Positions 52,388-60,923 of a DNA stretch of 64,000 bases are shown here, piece after piece. Numbering within the stretch: the first letter of the stretch is position 1; every line of letters begins with the position of its first letter. The DNA is from Clostridia bacterium (lineage in GTDB: Bacteria > Bacillota > Clostridia > Christensenellales > Aristaeellaceae): contig JAFRQX010000038.1 in the NCBI GenBank assembly GCA_017428385.1, positions 203,368-267,367 of the forward strand. Reading direction: 5' to 3'. The translations under genes were made by a program, and so were the position numbers. Under the pieces are notes generated by a model that had not been told where the DNA came from, made no database searches, and saw only the letters and a list, made by a program, of their open reading frames with translations.

Positions 52388-52675
52388 ATGACAGGGAAGC
52401 AGAGAGCCGCACTGAGAAAAATGGCCAATCAGCTTGATACAATCCTTTATATAGGAAAAGAAGGCGTTACAGACAGCGTGGTCAAGGAAACCTATGACGC
52501 GCTGGAAGCCCGCGAACTGATCAAGGGTTGCGTTCAGCAGGGAGCGCCCCTGGACGCAAAGACAGCCCTGACCATCCTGTGTGAAAAAACAGGAGCTGAA
52601 CCCATCCAGTTTATCGGACGCAGGTTTGTGATGTACCGTCCGAGCCGGGAGAATCCCAGAATTACGATCGAATAA
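52388..52675 (+). CDS. yhbY: Ribosome assembly RNA-binding protein YhbY (CRS1-YhbY/CRM domain)
   Basis: 95 residues, one CRM domain: LRKMANQLDTILYIGKEGVT, the GxxG-like GCVQQGAPLD region, and RRFVMYRPS at the end. Binds 50S precursors. Neighbour of obg as in other Bacillota. Confidence 0.92.
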   Translation: MTGKQRAALRKMANQLDTILYIGKEGVTDSVVKETYDALEARELIKGCVQQGAPLDAKTALTILCEKTGAEPIQFIGRRFVMYRPSRENPRITIE

Positions 52676-52692
52676 TACAGGGAGCGTTCAGG

Positions 52693-54132
52693 ATGAAAGC
52701 AGCGCATATCAGGGAATACCCGGGCGGCCGGATCCATATGATCGGAATCGGCGGAAGCAGCATGAGCGGCCTGGCGGAGATGCTGATCGACCAGCATTAC
52801 CAGGTGACCGGCAGCGACAGGGATGAGACCTATCTGGTCCATTATGTCAGGGAGAAGAACGCCGAAGTACATATCGGCCATAAAGCTGAAAACGTACACG
52901 GCGCCGACCTGGTCGTATATACCGCTGCAATCCCGGCGGAGAACCCTGAAAGAAAAGAAGCGGAGCGGCTCGGTATCCCATGCATTGAGCGGGCAGAACT
53001 GCTCGGGCAGCTGATGGAAGGCTACCAGTATTCCGTAGGTATCTGCGGAGCGCACGGCAAGACAACCGTGACCTCCATGCTGAGCCAGATCCTGCTTGAA
53101 AACAATATGGATCCCAGCATCGCCATCGGCGGAAGGCTGGACGCCGTCGGCGGAAGCACACGGATCGGCCATAACGGTATCTTTGTTGCTGAGGCCTGTG
53201 AATACAACAGAAGCTTCCTGCATTTATCGCCTACGGTTGCCGTGGTGCTGAATATCGACGCAGATCACCTGGACTGTTACCGTGATATTGAAGAAATTGA
53301 AGAAACCTTCGGAAAATACCTGTCGCTTGTACCTGAAAACGGCGCAGCCATCGGAAACGGCGATGACGAACGGATCAGAAGGTTGTTCAGCACGCTGAAA
53401 TGCAGGACAATTACCTTCGGTTTCGGCAAAAACAACGACTGGTATCCGGAAAACATGGCAGAGGATGAGCGCGGTTACGCTTCCTTTGACCTGTATTATC
53501 AGGGAAAGCCTTCCACCTCAGTCCGGATGGGCGTTCCCGGATCATTCAACGTGATGAACGGCATGGCCGCAATTGCCACAGCTGTATACCTCGGACTGGA
53601 AGCGGGCAAGGCAGCTGAAACCCTGACGCGTTTTGTCGGCGCCCACAGAAGATTCGAGCTAACCGACAGGATTGACGGCGTGGATATCTATCATGATTAC
53701 GGTCATAATCCCACCGAAATGAAAAATGCCCTTTCCATTGCCCGTAAAAACTGCAAGGGAAGACTGTGGGCCGTGATGCAGCCGCATACCTTCAGCCGGG
53801 TACGCACGCTGTTTGACCAGTACCTGACCTGTACCAAAGAAGCTGATTTTACACTGGTGACAGACATCTGCGCAGCCAGGGAGCCGGATCCCGGCGACCT
53901 GAACAGCGGTATGCTTGTTGACGGTATGCGCCGGAACGGTATTGATGCTGTCTGGACTCCTTCCTTTGATGATACGGAAACCTATCTGAAAGCCCGCTGG
54001 AAACCCGGAGATCTCGTACTCACCATGGGCTGCGGAGATATCAATCTGCTGAATGACCAGATCCACCGTCATTATCTGGAAGGGCAGGGAAAGGGAACGT
54101 GTCATGATTCCGAGAAACAGGAGGATTGTTGA
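52693..54132 (+). CDS. murC: UDP-N-acetylmuramate--L-alanine ligase
   Basis: 479 residues. Adds L-alanine to UDP-MurNAc, the first peptide step of wall synthesis. Domains: N-terminal Rossmann (IHMIGIGGSSMSGLAEML), central ATPase (GICGAHGKTTVTSML, EACEYNRSFLHL, NIDADHLD) and C-terminal (GAHRRFELTD, YHDYGHNPTEMK, QPHTFSRV). Followed by alr, which supplies the D-alanine used later in the same pathway; alr starts inside the last 29 bases of this gene. Confidence 0.95.
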   Translation: MKAAHIREYPGGRIHMIGIGGSSMSGLAEMLIDQHYQVTGSDRDETYLVHYVREKNAEVHIGHKAENVHGADLVVYTAAIPAENPERKEAERLGIPCIERAELLGQLMEGYQYSVGICGAHGKTTVTSMLSQILLENNMDPSIAIGGRLDAVGGSTRIGHNGIFVAEACEYNRSFLHLSPTVAVVLNIDADHLDCYRDIEEIEETFGKYLSLVPENGAAIGNGDDERIRRLFSTLKCRTITFGFGKNNDWYPENMAEDERGYASFDLYYQGKPSTSVRMGVPGSFNVMNGMAAIATAVYLGLEAGKAAETLTRFVGAHRRFELTDRIDGVDIYHDYGHNPTEMKNALSIARKNCKGRLWAVMQPHTFSRVRTLFDQYLTCTKEADFTLVTDICAAREPDPGDLNSGMLVDGMRRNGIDAVWTPSFDDTETYLKARWKPGDLVLTMGCGDINLLNDQIHRHYLEGQGKGTCHDSEKQEDC

Positions 54133-55228
54133 TCTTTCCGCCATTGAACATAATATGAGGCTGATCCGGAACGCTGTTCCGCAGCCTATAAAAGTACTCG
54201 CTGTGGTCAAAGCCGACGGATACGGACACGGGGCTGTACAGACCGCCCGGGCAGCAATTGACGGCGGCGCCGATATGCTTGCAGTCGCGGCAGTCAGTGA
54301 GGGAGCGCAGCTGCGGGAAGCCGGTATTGACCTGCCGATCCTCGTTCTGGGGGCTGTGACAGCCTTCGACGTCAGCGACGGAATCCGGTACAACCTGACC
54401 CAGACTGTTTGTTCTCCGGAGATGGTTGAACTCTGTGAGAAAGCTGCTGCCGAACAAAACAAACAAACCGAAGTCCATTTAAAAATCGACACAGGGATGG
54501 GCAGGATCGGCGTCCGGCATGAAAACGAAAGAGACAGGATCCTGGATACGATGCGTTCCTGTACTCACGTCCGGCTGACCGGCGTATTTACCCATTTCTC
54601 TGACGCTGACGGGGATGAAGACGGAATACGATACACTCGTGAACAGTATGAACGTTTTCTCCGGATGATCGAACCGCTTCCGAAAGGAATTATCCGCCAC
54701 TGCTGCAACTCCGCCGCTATACACAGATTTCCTGAAATGGCGCTGGATATGGTGCGGGCCGGAATCAGCCTGTACGGCTATCCACCTGTACCGGACAGTT
54801 TCGGACTGATTCCGTGCATGGCATGGACAGCCGTTGTGAGCTACGTCAAGGAACTGGACGCCGAAGCCTGCGTCAGCTACGGCCGGAAGTACAGAAGCGA
54901 ACATCCCATCCGTACAGCCACTGTGACCTGCGGATACGCAGACGGATATCACAGGGCTTGCTGGGAAAAAGGATATGTGCTGATTCACGGCCGGAAAGCA
55001 AAAATCCTCGGAAGAGTCTGCATGGATCAGCTTGTAGCCGATATCAGCGGGATTGAAAACGTACTTCCGGGTGACGAAGTCATCCTGATGGGCAAAAGCG
55101 GAAACGAAAGCATTACCGCCGAAGACCTGGCAGGATGGGCAGGCACCATCAGCTACGAAATCCTGTGCAGTTCCGCCGGAAGGGTCGAACGCATATATAC
55201 CGAAAGCAATACAGAACGGAGCATATGA
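54104..55228 (+). CDS. alr: Alanine racemase
   Basis: 374 residues from ATG 54104, behind AAAGGGA inside the end of murC. The PLP lysine is in AVVKADGYGHGA; the second catalytic Tyr is in AACVSYGRKYRSE-like sequence (VSYGRKYRSEHPI), and VSYGR aligns with the family. FTHFSDAD and GRVCMDQLVADIS are also conserved. Makes D-alanine for peptidoglycan. Overlaps the next gene by ATGA. Confidence 0.94.
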   Translation: MIPRNRRIVDLSAIEHNMRLIRNAVPQPIKVLAVVKADGYGHGAVQTARAAIDGGADMLAVAAVSEGAQLREAGIDLPILVLGAVTAFDVSDGIRYNLTQTVCSPEMVELCEKAAAEQNKQTEVHLKIDTGMGRIGVRHENERDRILDTMRSCTHVRLTGVFTHFSDADGDEDGIRYTREQYERFLRMIEPLPKGIIRHCCNSAAIHRFPEMALDMVRAGISLYGYPPVPDSFGLIPCMAWTAVVSYVKELDAEACVSYGRKYRSEHPIRTATVTCGYADGYHRACWEKGYVLIHGRKAKILGRVCMDQLVADISGIENVLPGDEVILMGKSGNESITAEDLAGWAGTISYEILCSSAGRVERIYTESNTERSI

Positions 55229-55230
55229 TC

Positions 55231-56049
55231 ATGGACATCAAAAAACAGGCGGCCCCCAAAAAGGTCGAGGAAATCAAAAAGCCTTTCCTGACAGGCAGTA
55301 TCACGGATGAAAACACCCTCAAAAGCAGCATGAAATTTTTCGGATTGCTGATTATGATTATTTTCGTCGCGTTTATCGCCTGTTCATCAGCCGCGTTTGG
55401 AAGTGATATCCTCCGCATCGGACTGAACAGCGCCGTCATTATCGTCGTACTGATGCTGATGTTTAATTTTGGTTCAAACCACGGAGCTGAAGCGGTTTCC
55501 CACGGGGAAATCCTCTGGCAGCGAAAAGAGAAAGGCCGCCCCTTCAGTGAAAGCGAGCAAAAGCTCTGCTTTCATCCGATGAAAGGTTATGTAATCGGAC
55601 TGCTGGGGTCGCTGCTGATCCTGATTCCTGCCGTAATCCTGGCTTTCAAAGCCCAGATCCAGACCACTGACTCCGGCACGCTTCCCGGATGGATGAACGC
55701 CTACACGCGGAGAAGCGACATCAGCAGCGCACTGATGAACTATACCGATCCGGAAGGTATGGCATTCATCGATTATATCCGTGCGATCGTACGGATCTGC
55801 ATTATTCCTTTCGTGAATCTGGTCGGTCACAGCAACAACGCTGCCATGCTGACGCTTGAACGGATCAGCCCGCTGCTCCTGCTGCTTCCCGCCGCTGCAT
55901 ACGGTACAGGTTATATTTCCGGCAAGTCCGTGCGGACAAGGATCCATACCACCATCTCCGAGAATGAAAAAAAGCGGATCCGCCGGGACAACAAACGCAA
56001 AAAGCAGAATCGTCCTGTTCGCAGACGCGAGCCGGAACAGCTGAATTAA
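55231..56049 (+). CDS. Unrecognised membrane protein with four predicted helices
   Basis: 272 residues. Membrane segments at about 32-52, 60-78, 118-140 and 215-235, with a basic C-terminal tail (KKRIRRDNKRKKQNRPVRRR) on the cytosolic side. No family recognised. ATG 55231 has GGAG at nine bases; ATG 55225, which overlaps the alr stop, is an alternative. Its place in the murC-alr-rsmD-coaD operon suggests constitutive expression. Confidence 0.72.
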   Translation: MDIKKQAAPKKVEEIKKPFLTGSITDENTLKSSMKFFGLLIMIIFVAFIACSSAAFGSDILRIGLNSAVIIVVLMLMFNFGSNHGAEAVSHGEILWQRKEKGRPFSESEQKLCFHPMKGYVIGLLGSLLILIPAVILAFKAQIQTTDSGTLPGWMNAYTRRSDISSALMNYTDPEGMAFIDYIRAIVRICIIPFVNLVGHSNNAAMLTLERISPLLLLLPAAAYGTGYISGKSVRTRIHTTISENEKKRIRRDNKRKKQNRPVRRREPEQLN

Positions 56050-56071
56050 TCAGCAGGGAGACAACAGATCT

Positions 56072-56623
56072 ATGCGTATCATTGCCGGTGAAGCACGCGG
56101 AAGAAGAATTGAAGCGCCTGCCGGAAGAAACACCAGGCCCACCCTTGACCGTATCCGTGAAAACATGTTTAATATCCTGCAGGCGGATATTCCTGAAAGC
56201 CGTATACTCGACCTTTTTGCCGGAAGCGGCGCACTGAGCCTGGAGGCTATCAGCAGGGGGGCTGCATCAGCCGTCCTGGTGGACACTGACCGAAAGGCAA
56301 ACCTGATCCAGAAACAGAATGCCGAATCCCTCCGGTTTGAGGACCGGACCCGGCTGTACTGCTGCGACTGGACACGGGCAGTACGTACGCTTCAGGAAGA
56401 AGGACAGAAGTTCGACATTGTTTTCCTGGATCCGCCCTATGCAATGACTGATTTAAGCACCGTTTTCACATCGCTGATCCCGCTGATGGAAAAAGAAGCC
56501 ATTATCGTGCTGGAACATGAAGCGGGGAAGACCGTTACTGTTCCACCGGAGTTTGAGATTATCAAAGACCGCTCCTGGGGATTTTGTGCGGTTACTGTTT
56601 ACAGGCATGCGGAAGGAGAATGA
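56072..56623 (+). CDS. rsmD: 16S rRNA (guanine(966)-N2)-methyltransferase RsmD
   Basis: 183 residues, full length. MRIIAGEARGRRIEAP and RPTLDRIRENMFNIL at the start, SAM motif ILDLFAGSGALSLEA, and the catalytic DPPY tetrad (FLDPPYAM). Methylates G966 in the 30S head. Directly before coaD, a conserved pairing in many bacteria. Confidence 0.95.
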   Translation: MRIIAGEARGRRIEAPAGRNTRPTLDRIRENMFNILQADIPESRILDLFAGSGALSLEAISRGAASAVLVDTDRKANLIQKQNAESLRFEDRTRLYCCDWTRAVRTLQEEGQKFDIVFLDPPYAMTDLSTVFTSLIPLMEKEAIIVLEHEAGKTVTVPPEFEIIKDRSWGFCAVTVYRHAEGE

Positions 56624-56627
56624 CAGA

Positions 56628-57116
56628 ATGGTTTCCTGTGTTTTTCCCGGTTCGTTTGATCCGGTGACAAAAGGGCACCTGGATCTGATCACCAGAGCTG
56701 CGTCCCTTTTTGATCAGGTCACAGTTACAGTGATGGTTAACATCAGCAAAAAAGGCAGCATTCCGCCGGAACAAAGGGTTGCCATGCTGAAGAAAATCTG
56801 CGAACCGTATCCGAACGTCCGGGTGGACCGTTGGGAAGGACTGCTGGCCGATTATATGGATCAGAAAGGCGAGAAGATCATTCTCCGCGGTTTGCGCAGC
56901 AGCGCGGAATTTGACCATGAATTTGTATCCTGTTCAGCCAACAAAATGCTGAATCCACAGGCAGAGACTATCTTCCTGCCATGCGATCCCGCTCTGAACG
57001 GGATTTCCTCCTCCGCTGTGAGAGAGATTGCCGCATTCGGCGGGGATATCAGTTCCTTTGTTCCGGATGAGGTTGCGGAGGAAATCAGGTCCTGCCTGTC
57101 GAAAAACAATCATTAA
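56628..57116 (+). CDS. coaD: Phosphopantetheine adenylyltransferase
   Basis: 162 residues from ATG 56628, behind AAGGAG. Penultimate step of CoA synthesis. PGSFDPVTKGHLDLI is the nucleotidyltransferase signature; LRGLRSSAEFDHE and the terminal ISSSAVREIAAFGGD close the active site. The last step, CoaE, is encoded far upstream in the fusion at 9450-10862. Confidence 0.97.
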   Translation: MVSCVFPGSFDPVTKGHLDLITRAASLFDQVTVTVMVNISKKGSIPPEQRVAMLKKICEPYPNVRVDRWEGLLADYMDQKGEKIILRGLRSSAEFDHEFVSCSANKMLNPQAETIFLPCDPALNGISSSAVREIAAFGGDISSFVPDEVAEEIRSCLSKNNH

Positions 57117-57148
57117 TGTACACTTATTGAAAAGGAGACTCATTTTTT

Positions 57149-57784
57149 ATGGCTGACATCAAAAGTTCCGGGGAATGCCTGAAAGCAGTCGGTATACTGC
57201 TGGATGAACTGAAAAACGCAAAAAGAAGCCTGATGAGCAGTGAAAGCTGCATCGTCAACCGCAACCTGATGCAGGCCCAGCTGGAATATCTTCAGGAAAA
57301 CCTTCCTGATACGGTCAAGAAAGCTGCCACCATTGTCGAAAAGGAAGAAGCAATCCGCACGGAAACCGAGCAGAAAAAGCATGAAATCCTTGACAATGCC
57401 ACACAGCAGGCCCAGAACATGGTGAATGAAGCCACGCAGAACGCGCAGCAGATGATGGAACAGGCCAGCAGGGAAGCCAACGCGCTGATGGACCGGGCCG
57501 CCAAGGAAGCAACCGCCCGTATGGAAGCAGCCTCCAATGAAGCAAAACGGATGCTTGAAGACGCTGAAAACAAAGCACGCCAGCTGGTTGAAGAAGAAAA
57601 CATCGTCAGGCGGGCCAGGGTGGAATGCGACGAACTCCGGGAAAGCGCCCGGCAGGAAGCTTCCGAGCTGCACAAAAACACACTGGATTATATCGATTCC
57701 CTGCTTGCGGAAACAGACAGGAAGCTTAGCGAACTGATCAACAACATCCGGCTGGAACGGAATGAAATCCGCAATCACCGGTAA
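57149..57784 (+). CDS. Long coiled-coil soluble protein
   Basis: 211 residues, almost entirely helical and charged. From about 55 to 180 it is alanine-rich coiled coil with an 11-residue periodicity (ATQQAQNMVNEATQNAQQM, ASREANALMDRAAKEATARM) like a right-handed coiled coil of the ATP synthase b-subunit type. No membrane helix. The N-terminal 50 residues (ECLKAVGILLDELKNAKRS) could be a separate oligomerisation element. DivIVA-like scaffolding is possible but unproved. Last gene of the operon before a terminator. Confidence 0.78.
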   Translation: MADIKSSGECLKAVGILLDELKNAKRSLMSSESCIVNRNLMQAQLEYLQENLPDTVKKAATIVEKEEAIRTETEQKKHEILDNATQQAQNMVNEATQNAQQMMEQASREANALMDRAAKEATARMEAASNEAKRMLEDAENKARQLVEEENIVRRARVECDELRESARQEASELHKNTLDYIDSLLAETDRKLSELINNIRLERNEIRNHR

Positions 57785-57815
57785 CACCGGGCCGTTTGTC
57801 ATAATTGCACAAAAT

Positions 57816-57853
57816 AAAAAGGAATTCTTGTGAAAACAGGCAATTCCTTTTTT
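57816..57853 (+). terminator. Terminator after the coiled-coil gene
   Basis: Stem AAAGGAATT / AATTCCTTT with a 15-base loop, then a T run. Confidence 0.75.
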
Positions 57854-57919
57854 GATGAATCTTTTTTATAATACAGTCAATACAGGGAAGTGTTCCCAAA
57901 ATTTAAGGAGGATATTGTA

Positions 57920-59041
57920 ATGGCAAGTGTATCCCTTCAGCACATCTACAAGGTTTATACCGGCAATGTGACCGCTGTCAGCGACTTCTGCCTGGACATC
58001 GAAGACAAAGAGTTTATCGTTCTGGTCGGACCTTCCGGCTGCGGTAAATCCACCACCCTGCGTATGGTCGCCGGTCTGGAAGAAATTTCCGACGGTGAAC
58101 TGTATATCGGAGACAAACTGGTAAACGACGTCGCTCCCAAGGATCGCGACATCGCCATGGTTTTCCAGAACTACGCTCTGTATCCCCATATGACCGTGTT
58201 CGACAACATGGCTTTCGGTCTGAAGCTCCGGAAGACCCCGAAGGATGAGATCAAACGCCGCGTTGAAGAAGCTGCCAAGATCCTGGACATCGCCCACCTG
58301 CTTACCCGTAAGCCCAAGGCTCTGTCCGGCGGTCAGCGCCAGCGTGTTGCTCTGGGACGTGCTATCGTTCGTGAACCCAAGGTCTTCCTGTTCGACGAAC
58401 CGCTGTCCAACCTGGACGCGAAACTGCGCGTTGCCATGCGTACCGAAATCACCAAGCTGCATCAGAGACTGCAGACAACCTTCATCTACGTTACCCATGA
58501 CCAGACCGAAGCTATGACCATGGCCAGCCGTATCGTTGTTATGAAGGACGGCGTTGTGCAGCAGGTGGATACTCCCCAGAACCTGTACGACTATCCCGCC
58601 AATGAGTTCGTCGCCGGTTTCATCGGCAGCCCCCAGATGAACTTCTTCAACGTGAAACTGGATCGTGAAGGACAGGATGTTGTTGCCACCTTCGGTGATA
58701 ACAAGATCGTTGTTCCTGAGAAGAAAGTTTCCAAGTTCATCGATGAAAGCTACATCGGCAAGGAAGTTATCATGGGCATCCGTCCTGAAAACATCCATGA
58801 CGACGAAGCCAAGCTTGCTGAATATGCCAGCGCCACCATCGACGTTGACGTTGAAGTGACAGAACTGATGGGTTCTGAAACCTATCTGTACCTGAGCACC
58901 ACCGGTAAGGAAGGCAACATCATCGCCCGCGTTGATCCCCGCACTTCCAGCAAGGCCGGCCAGAAGATCAAGATCGCTCTGGACACCAACCACCTTCACT
59001 TCTTCGACAAGGAAACCGAAAAGACCATCCTGAACAAATAA
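57920..59041 (+). CDS. MsmX/UgpC-type multi-sugar ABC transporter ATPase
   Basis: 373 residues from ATG 57920, behind AAGGAGG. Walker A GPSGCGKST, signature LSGGQRQRVALGRA, Walker B VFLFDEPLSNLDAK, H-loop THDQTEA, and a C-terminal TOBE/MalK-like regulatory domain (about 240-370). Such ATPases serve several sugar importers encoded elsewhere; no permease is adjacent here. A TATAAT at 57867-57872 may be its -10. Codon choice is shifted to GTT, GCT, CGT and AAG, unlike its neighbours, which points to high expression. Confidence 0.92.
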   Translation: MASVSLQHIYKVYTGNVTAVSDFCLDIEDKEFIVLVGPSGCGKSTTLRMVAGLEEISDGELYIGDKLVNDVAPKDRDIAMVFQNYALYPHMTVFDNMAFGLKLRKTPKDEIKRRVEEAAKILDIAHLLTRKPKALSGGQRQRVALGRAIVREPKVFLFDEPLSNLDAKLRVAMRTEITKLHQRLQTTFIYVTHDQTEAMTMASRIVVMKDGVVQQVDTPQNLYDYPANEFVAGFIGSPQMNFFNVKLDREGQDVVATFGDNKIVVPEKKVSKFIDESYIGKEVIMGIRPENIHDDEAKLAEYASATIDVDVEVTELMGSETYLYLSTTGKEGNIIARVDPRTSSKAGQKIKIALDTNHLHFFDKETEKTILNK

Positions 59042-59060
59042 TTCCGTTTCCTGAAAACAG

Positions 59061-59094
59061 CACCCCGGATCATCATAATCCGGGGTGTTTTATT
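59061..59094 (+). terminator. Terminator of the MsmX-type gene
   Basis: Stem CACCCCGGAT / ATCCGGGGTG, then TTTTATTATT. Confidence 0.85.
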
Positions 59095-59788
59095 ATTCAT
59101 TTTCTTCAGATGGTAAATATCTTGATATCTTGATCCCCGGTATGCCGGACAGCTCTTCCAGGCTCCTTGCGTTAAAAACATTTCCGTCGGAAAATCCATA
59201 TCCTACAGATATTTTGTTATAGGAAGAACCGGAAACCTGCAGGAAAAGTATTTCATCGCCATAAATGGCGTACACTACCGCGCTGTGATGATATTCATGC
59301 TTGTTTTTCGTATATCCTACACTGACAATATCGCCGACGCGCAGGCCCTCTGACGCCTCAAAATTGTAATAGAAATCCCAATGGTGCTGCGGGTTGATAT
59401 CCCCGGAGAGCAGATAGCCGATAAACTGAGCAAAGGCAAAACACTCGGCATAACCACCGTACTGGGGTGCGGCGCTGCGAACATGATCAATAGGCCAGCG
59501 GCAGCCGTACCAACCCTTCCGGTAAGCCGTGAGCTGAATGTCCTCCACAGCGGTTGTCCAGCCCGGGCACTCCGGATGACCGTGAAAAGTCTGAGGAATA
59601 TCAGCCTCCGTGGTCCAGTACCAGCCATCGTATAATTCATATTCCTCAATAATACGATCCAGATTCGCGGTAGAAAAATCATCCCTGAAACGATCGTCTG
59701 AAAACTCAAAGTCAGCAAGGCCGGATGCGGCAGGCAGAAAAACGATAAAGATGACAAGAGCAAAGACCGTTTTCAGGTTTCTTTTCAT
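59093..59788 (-). CDS. Secreted protein, possible CHAP/NlpC-like cysteine peptidase fold
   Basis: About 231 residues from ATG 59788: signal peptide (MKRNLKTVFALVIFIVFLP, cleaved near GLA-D). The mature part has YGGYAECFAFAQF, with a Cys at a helix start, and about 50 residues later GDIVSVGYTKNKHEYHHSAV followed by strand-rich sequence, the Cys/His layout of NlpC/P60-CHAP-like enzymes. I recognise no named family, so the fold is inference. In-frame ATGs at 59800 and 59812 are possible starts. Own promoter, single gene. Confidence 0.7.
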   Translation of the reverse strand: MKRNLKTVFALVIFIVFLPAASGLADFEFSDDRFRDDFSTANLDRIIEEYELYDGWYWTTEADIPQTFHGHPECPGWTTAVEDIQLTAYRKGWYGCRWPIDHVRSAAPQYGGYAECFAFAQFIGYLLSGDINPQHHWDFYYNFEASEGLRVGDIVSVGYTKNKHEYHHSAVVYAIYGDEILFLQVSGSSYNKISVGYGFSDGNVFNARSLEELSGIPGIKISRYLPSEENE

Positions 59789-59826
59789 GAAAACATCCAT
59801 CCTTTCTGTCATCTTTCATGGTGAAT

Positions 59827-59855
59827 ATTATATCGACAAGTTTTCCATGTTTCAA
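59827..59855 (-). promoter_or_regulatory. Sigma-A promoter of the secreted protein gene
   Basis: Minus strand: -35 TTGAAA (59850-59855), 17-base spacer, -10 TATAAT (59827-59832). Confidence 0.78.
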
Positions 59856-59878
59856 GCTGGCATAAACCCTGAAGCGAT

Positions 59879-59906
59879 TTGCTTACCGCAATGATTGTGA
59901 TATAAT
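59879..59906 (+). promoter_or_regulatory. Promoter of the CdaR-like gene
   Basis: -35 TTGCTT (59879-59884), 16-base spacer, -10 TATAAT (59901-59906). Back to back with the minus-strand promoter. Confidence 0.65.
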
Positions 59907-59933
59907 AAAATATTGTGAAGGAGGTGATCCGGG

Positions 59934-60887
59934 ATGAATCAAAAACAGTTGACAGCCGAAATCATTCCCGCTGAAAAACTGCCCGGTGATCTTCGGTATG
60001 AATTATCCCTTTCACCCGATCACATTGTGAGGCTGGATGGTTATACCTATCTGTCCATGGGAGAGAAAACCGCCGTGTTTCCGGACAATCCGGATACTGA
60101 CGCGCTGCTGTCTTCCCTGATCAACGGCAGTAAGGTACTGGACAGACCTGCCAGCGCTTCCGGATTGTTTCAAAGAATGCTGACGGACGCGCAATTTACG
60201 CCTGATGCTGAGCTGTACAAGGCATGCCGGGTGAAAGACAAGCAAAAGAGAAGCATTGTTGTTTTCCGTGGATCCGGCACTTCTGGCAAGGACCTGTTTA
60301 CGCTGCTTTCCCAGATTGCGCCGGTGGAAAAGAATGATATTGTTTTCCCGATGGATTATCAGTCCGTGGTTCTGATCAGGGAAACCGACCGTAAAGATGC
60401 AGAAGAACTGACCGAGTTTACCGATGCTGTGATCGGCACAATGGAAAGTGAAGGCATCACCGGAATCAAAGCCGGAATCGGACGGGAGGCAGACAATGCG
60501 GAAGCCCTGCGGGACAGCTATCATGACGCAGTAAACGCCCTGTATATCGGCTCCGTTTATCATCGGCAGGATTCTGTGTATCTATATACGAAACAAGCGC
60601 TGGAAAGAATCGTAGACAGCCTTCCGGAAGCATCGAAAGAAGAAATCCGTAAAGAATACTGCCAGCTGAAAACATCTGATTTACTCAGCGATGAAATGCT
60701 TGAAACCGTGAGGGTGTTTTTCAGAAATGACCTGAATCTGACCGCCGCATCCAAACAGCTGTTCATCCACAGGAACACACTGAATTACCGGCTGGATAAG
60801 ATCCGTAAACTATCCGGACTGGATCTGCGGTGTTTCCATGACGCCGTCGTCTTTTCCGTTATTATGCTTATTCCGCAGGGATCGTAA
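59934..60887 (+). CDS. CdaR/PucR-type helix-turn-helix regulator
   Basis: 317 residues. The C-terminal 60 residues are the PucR-type DNA-binding domain (LTAASKQLFIHRNTLNYRLDKIRKLSGLDL). The middle (about 100-230) resembles the degenerate GGDEF-like domain of this family (GITGIKAGIGREADNAEALRDSY). The N-terminal 90 residues are unassigned. ATG 59934 has an unusually complete ribosome site, GGAGGTGATC. Likely controls a metabolic operon not visible here, or the adjacent protease gene. Confidence 0.85.
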   Translation: MNQKQLTAEIIPAEKLPGDLRYELSLSPDHIVRLDGYTYLSMGEKTAVFPDNPDTDALLSSLINGSKVLDRPASASGLFQRMLTDAQFTPDAELYKACRVKDKQKRSIVVFRGSGTSGKDLFTLLSQIAPVEKNDIVFPMDYQSVVLIRETDRKDAEELTEFTDAVIGTMESEGITGIKAGIGREADNAEALRDSYHDAVNALYIGSVYHRQDSVYLYTKQALERIVDSLPEASKEEIRKEYCQLKTSDLLSDEMLETVRVFFRNDLNLTAASKQLFIHRNTLNYRLDKIRKLSGLDLRCFHDAVVFSVIMLIPQGS

Positions 60888-60923
60888 CCGCTTTTCCTGC
60901 ATCATCTGAAAGGGGATCTGCCC

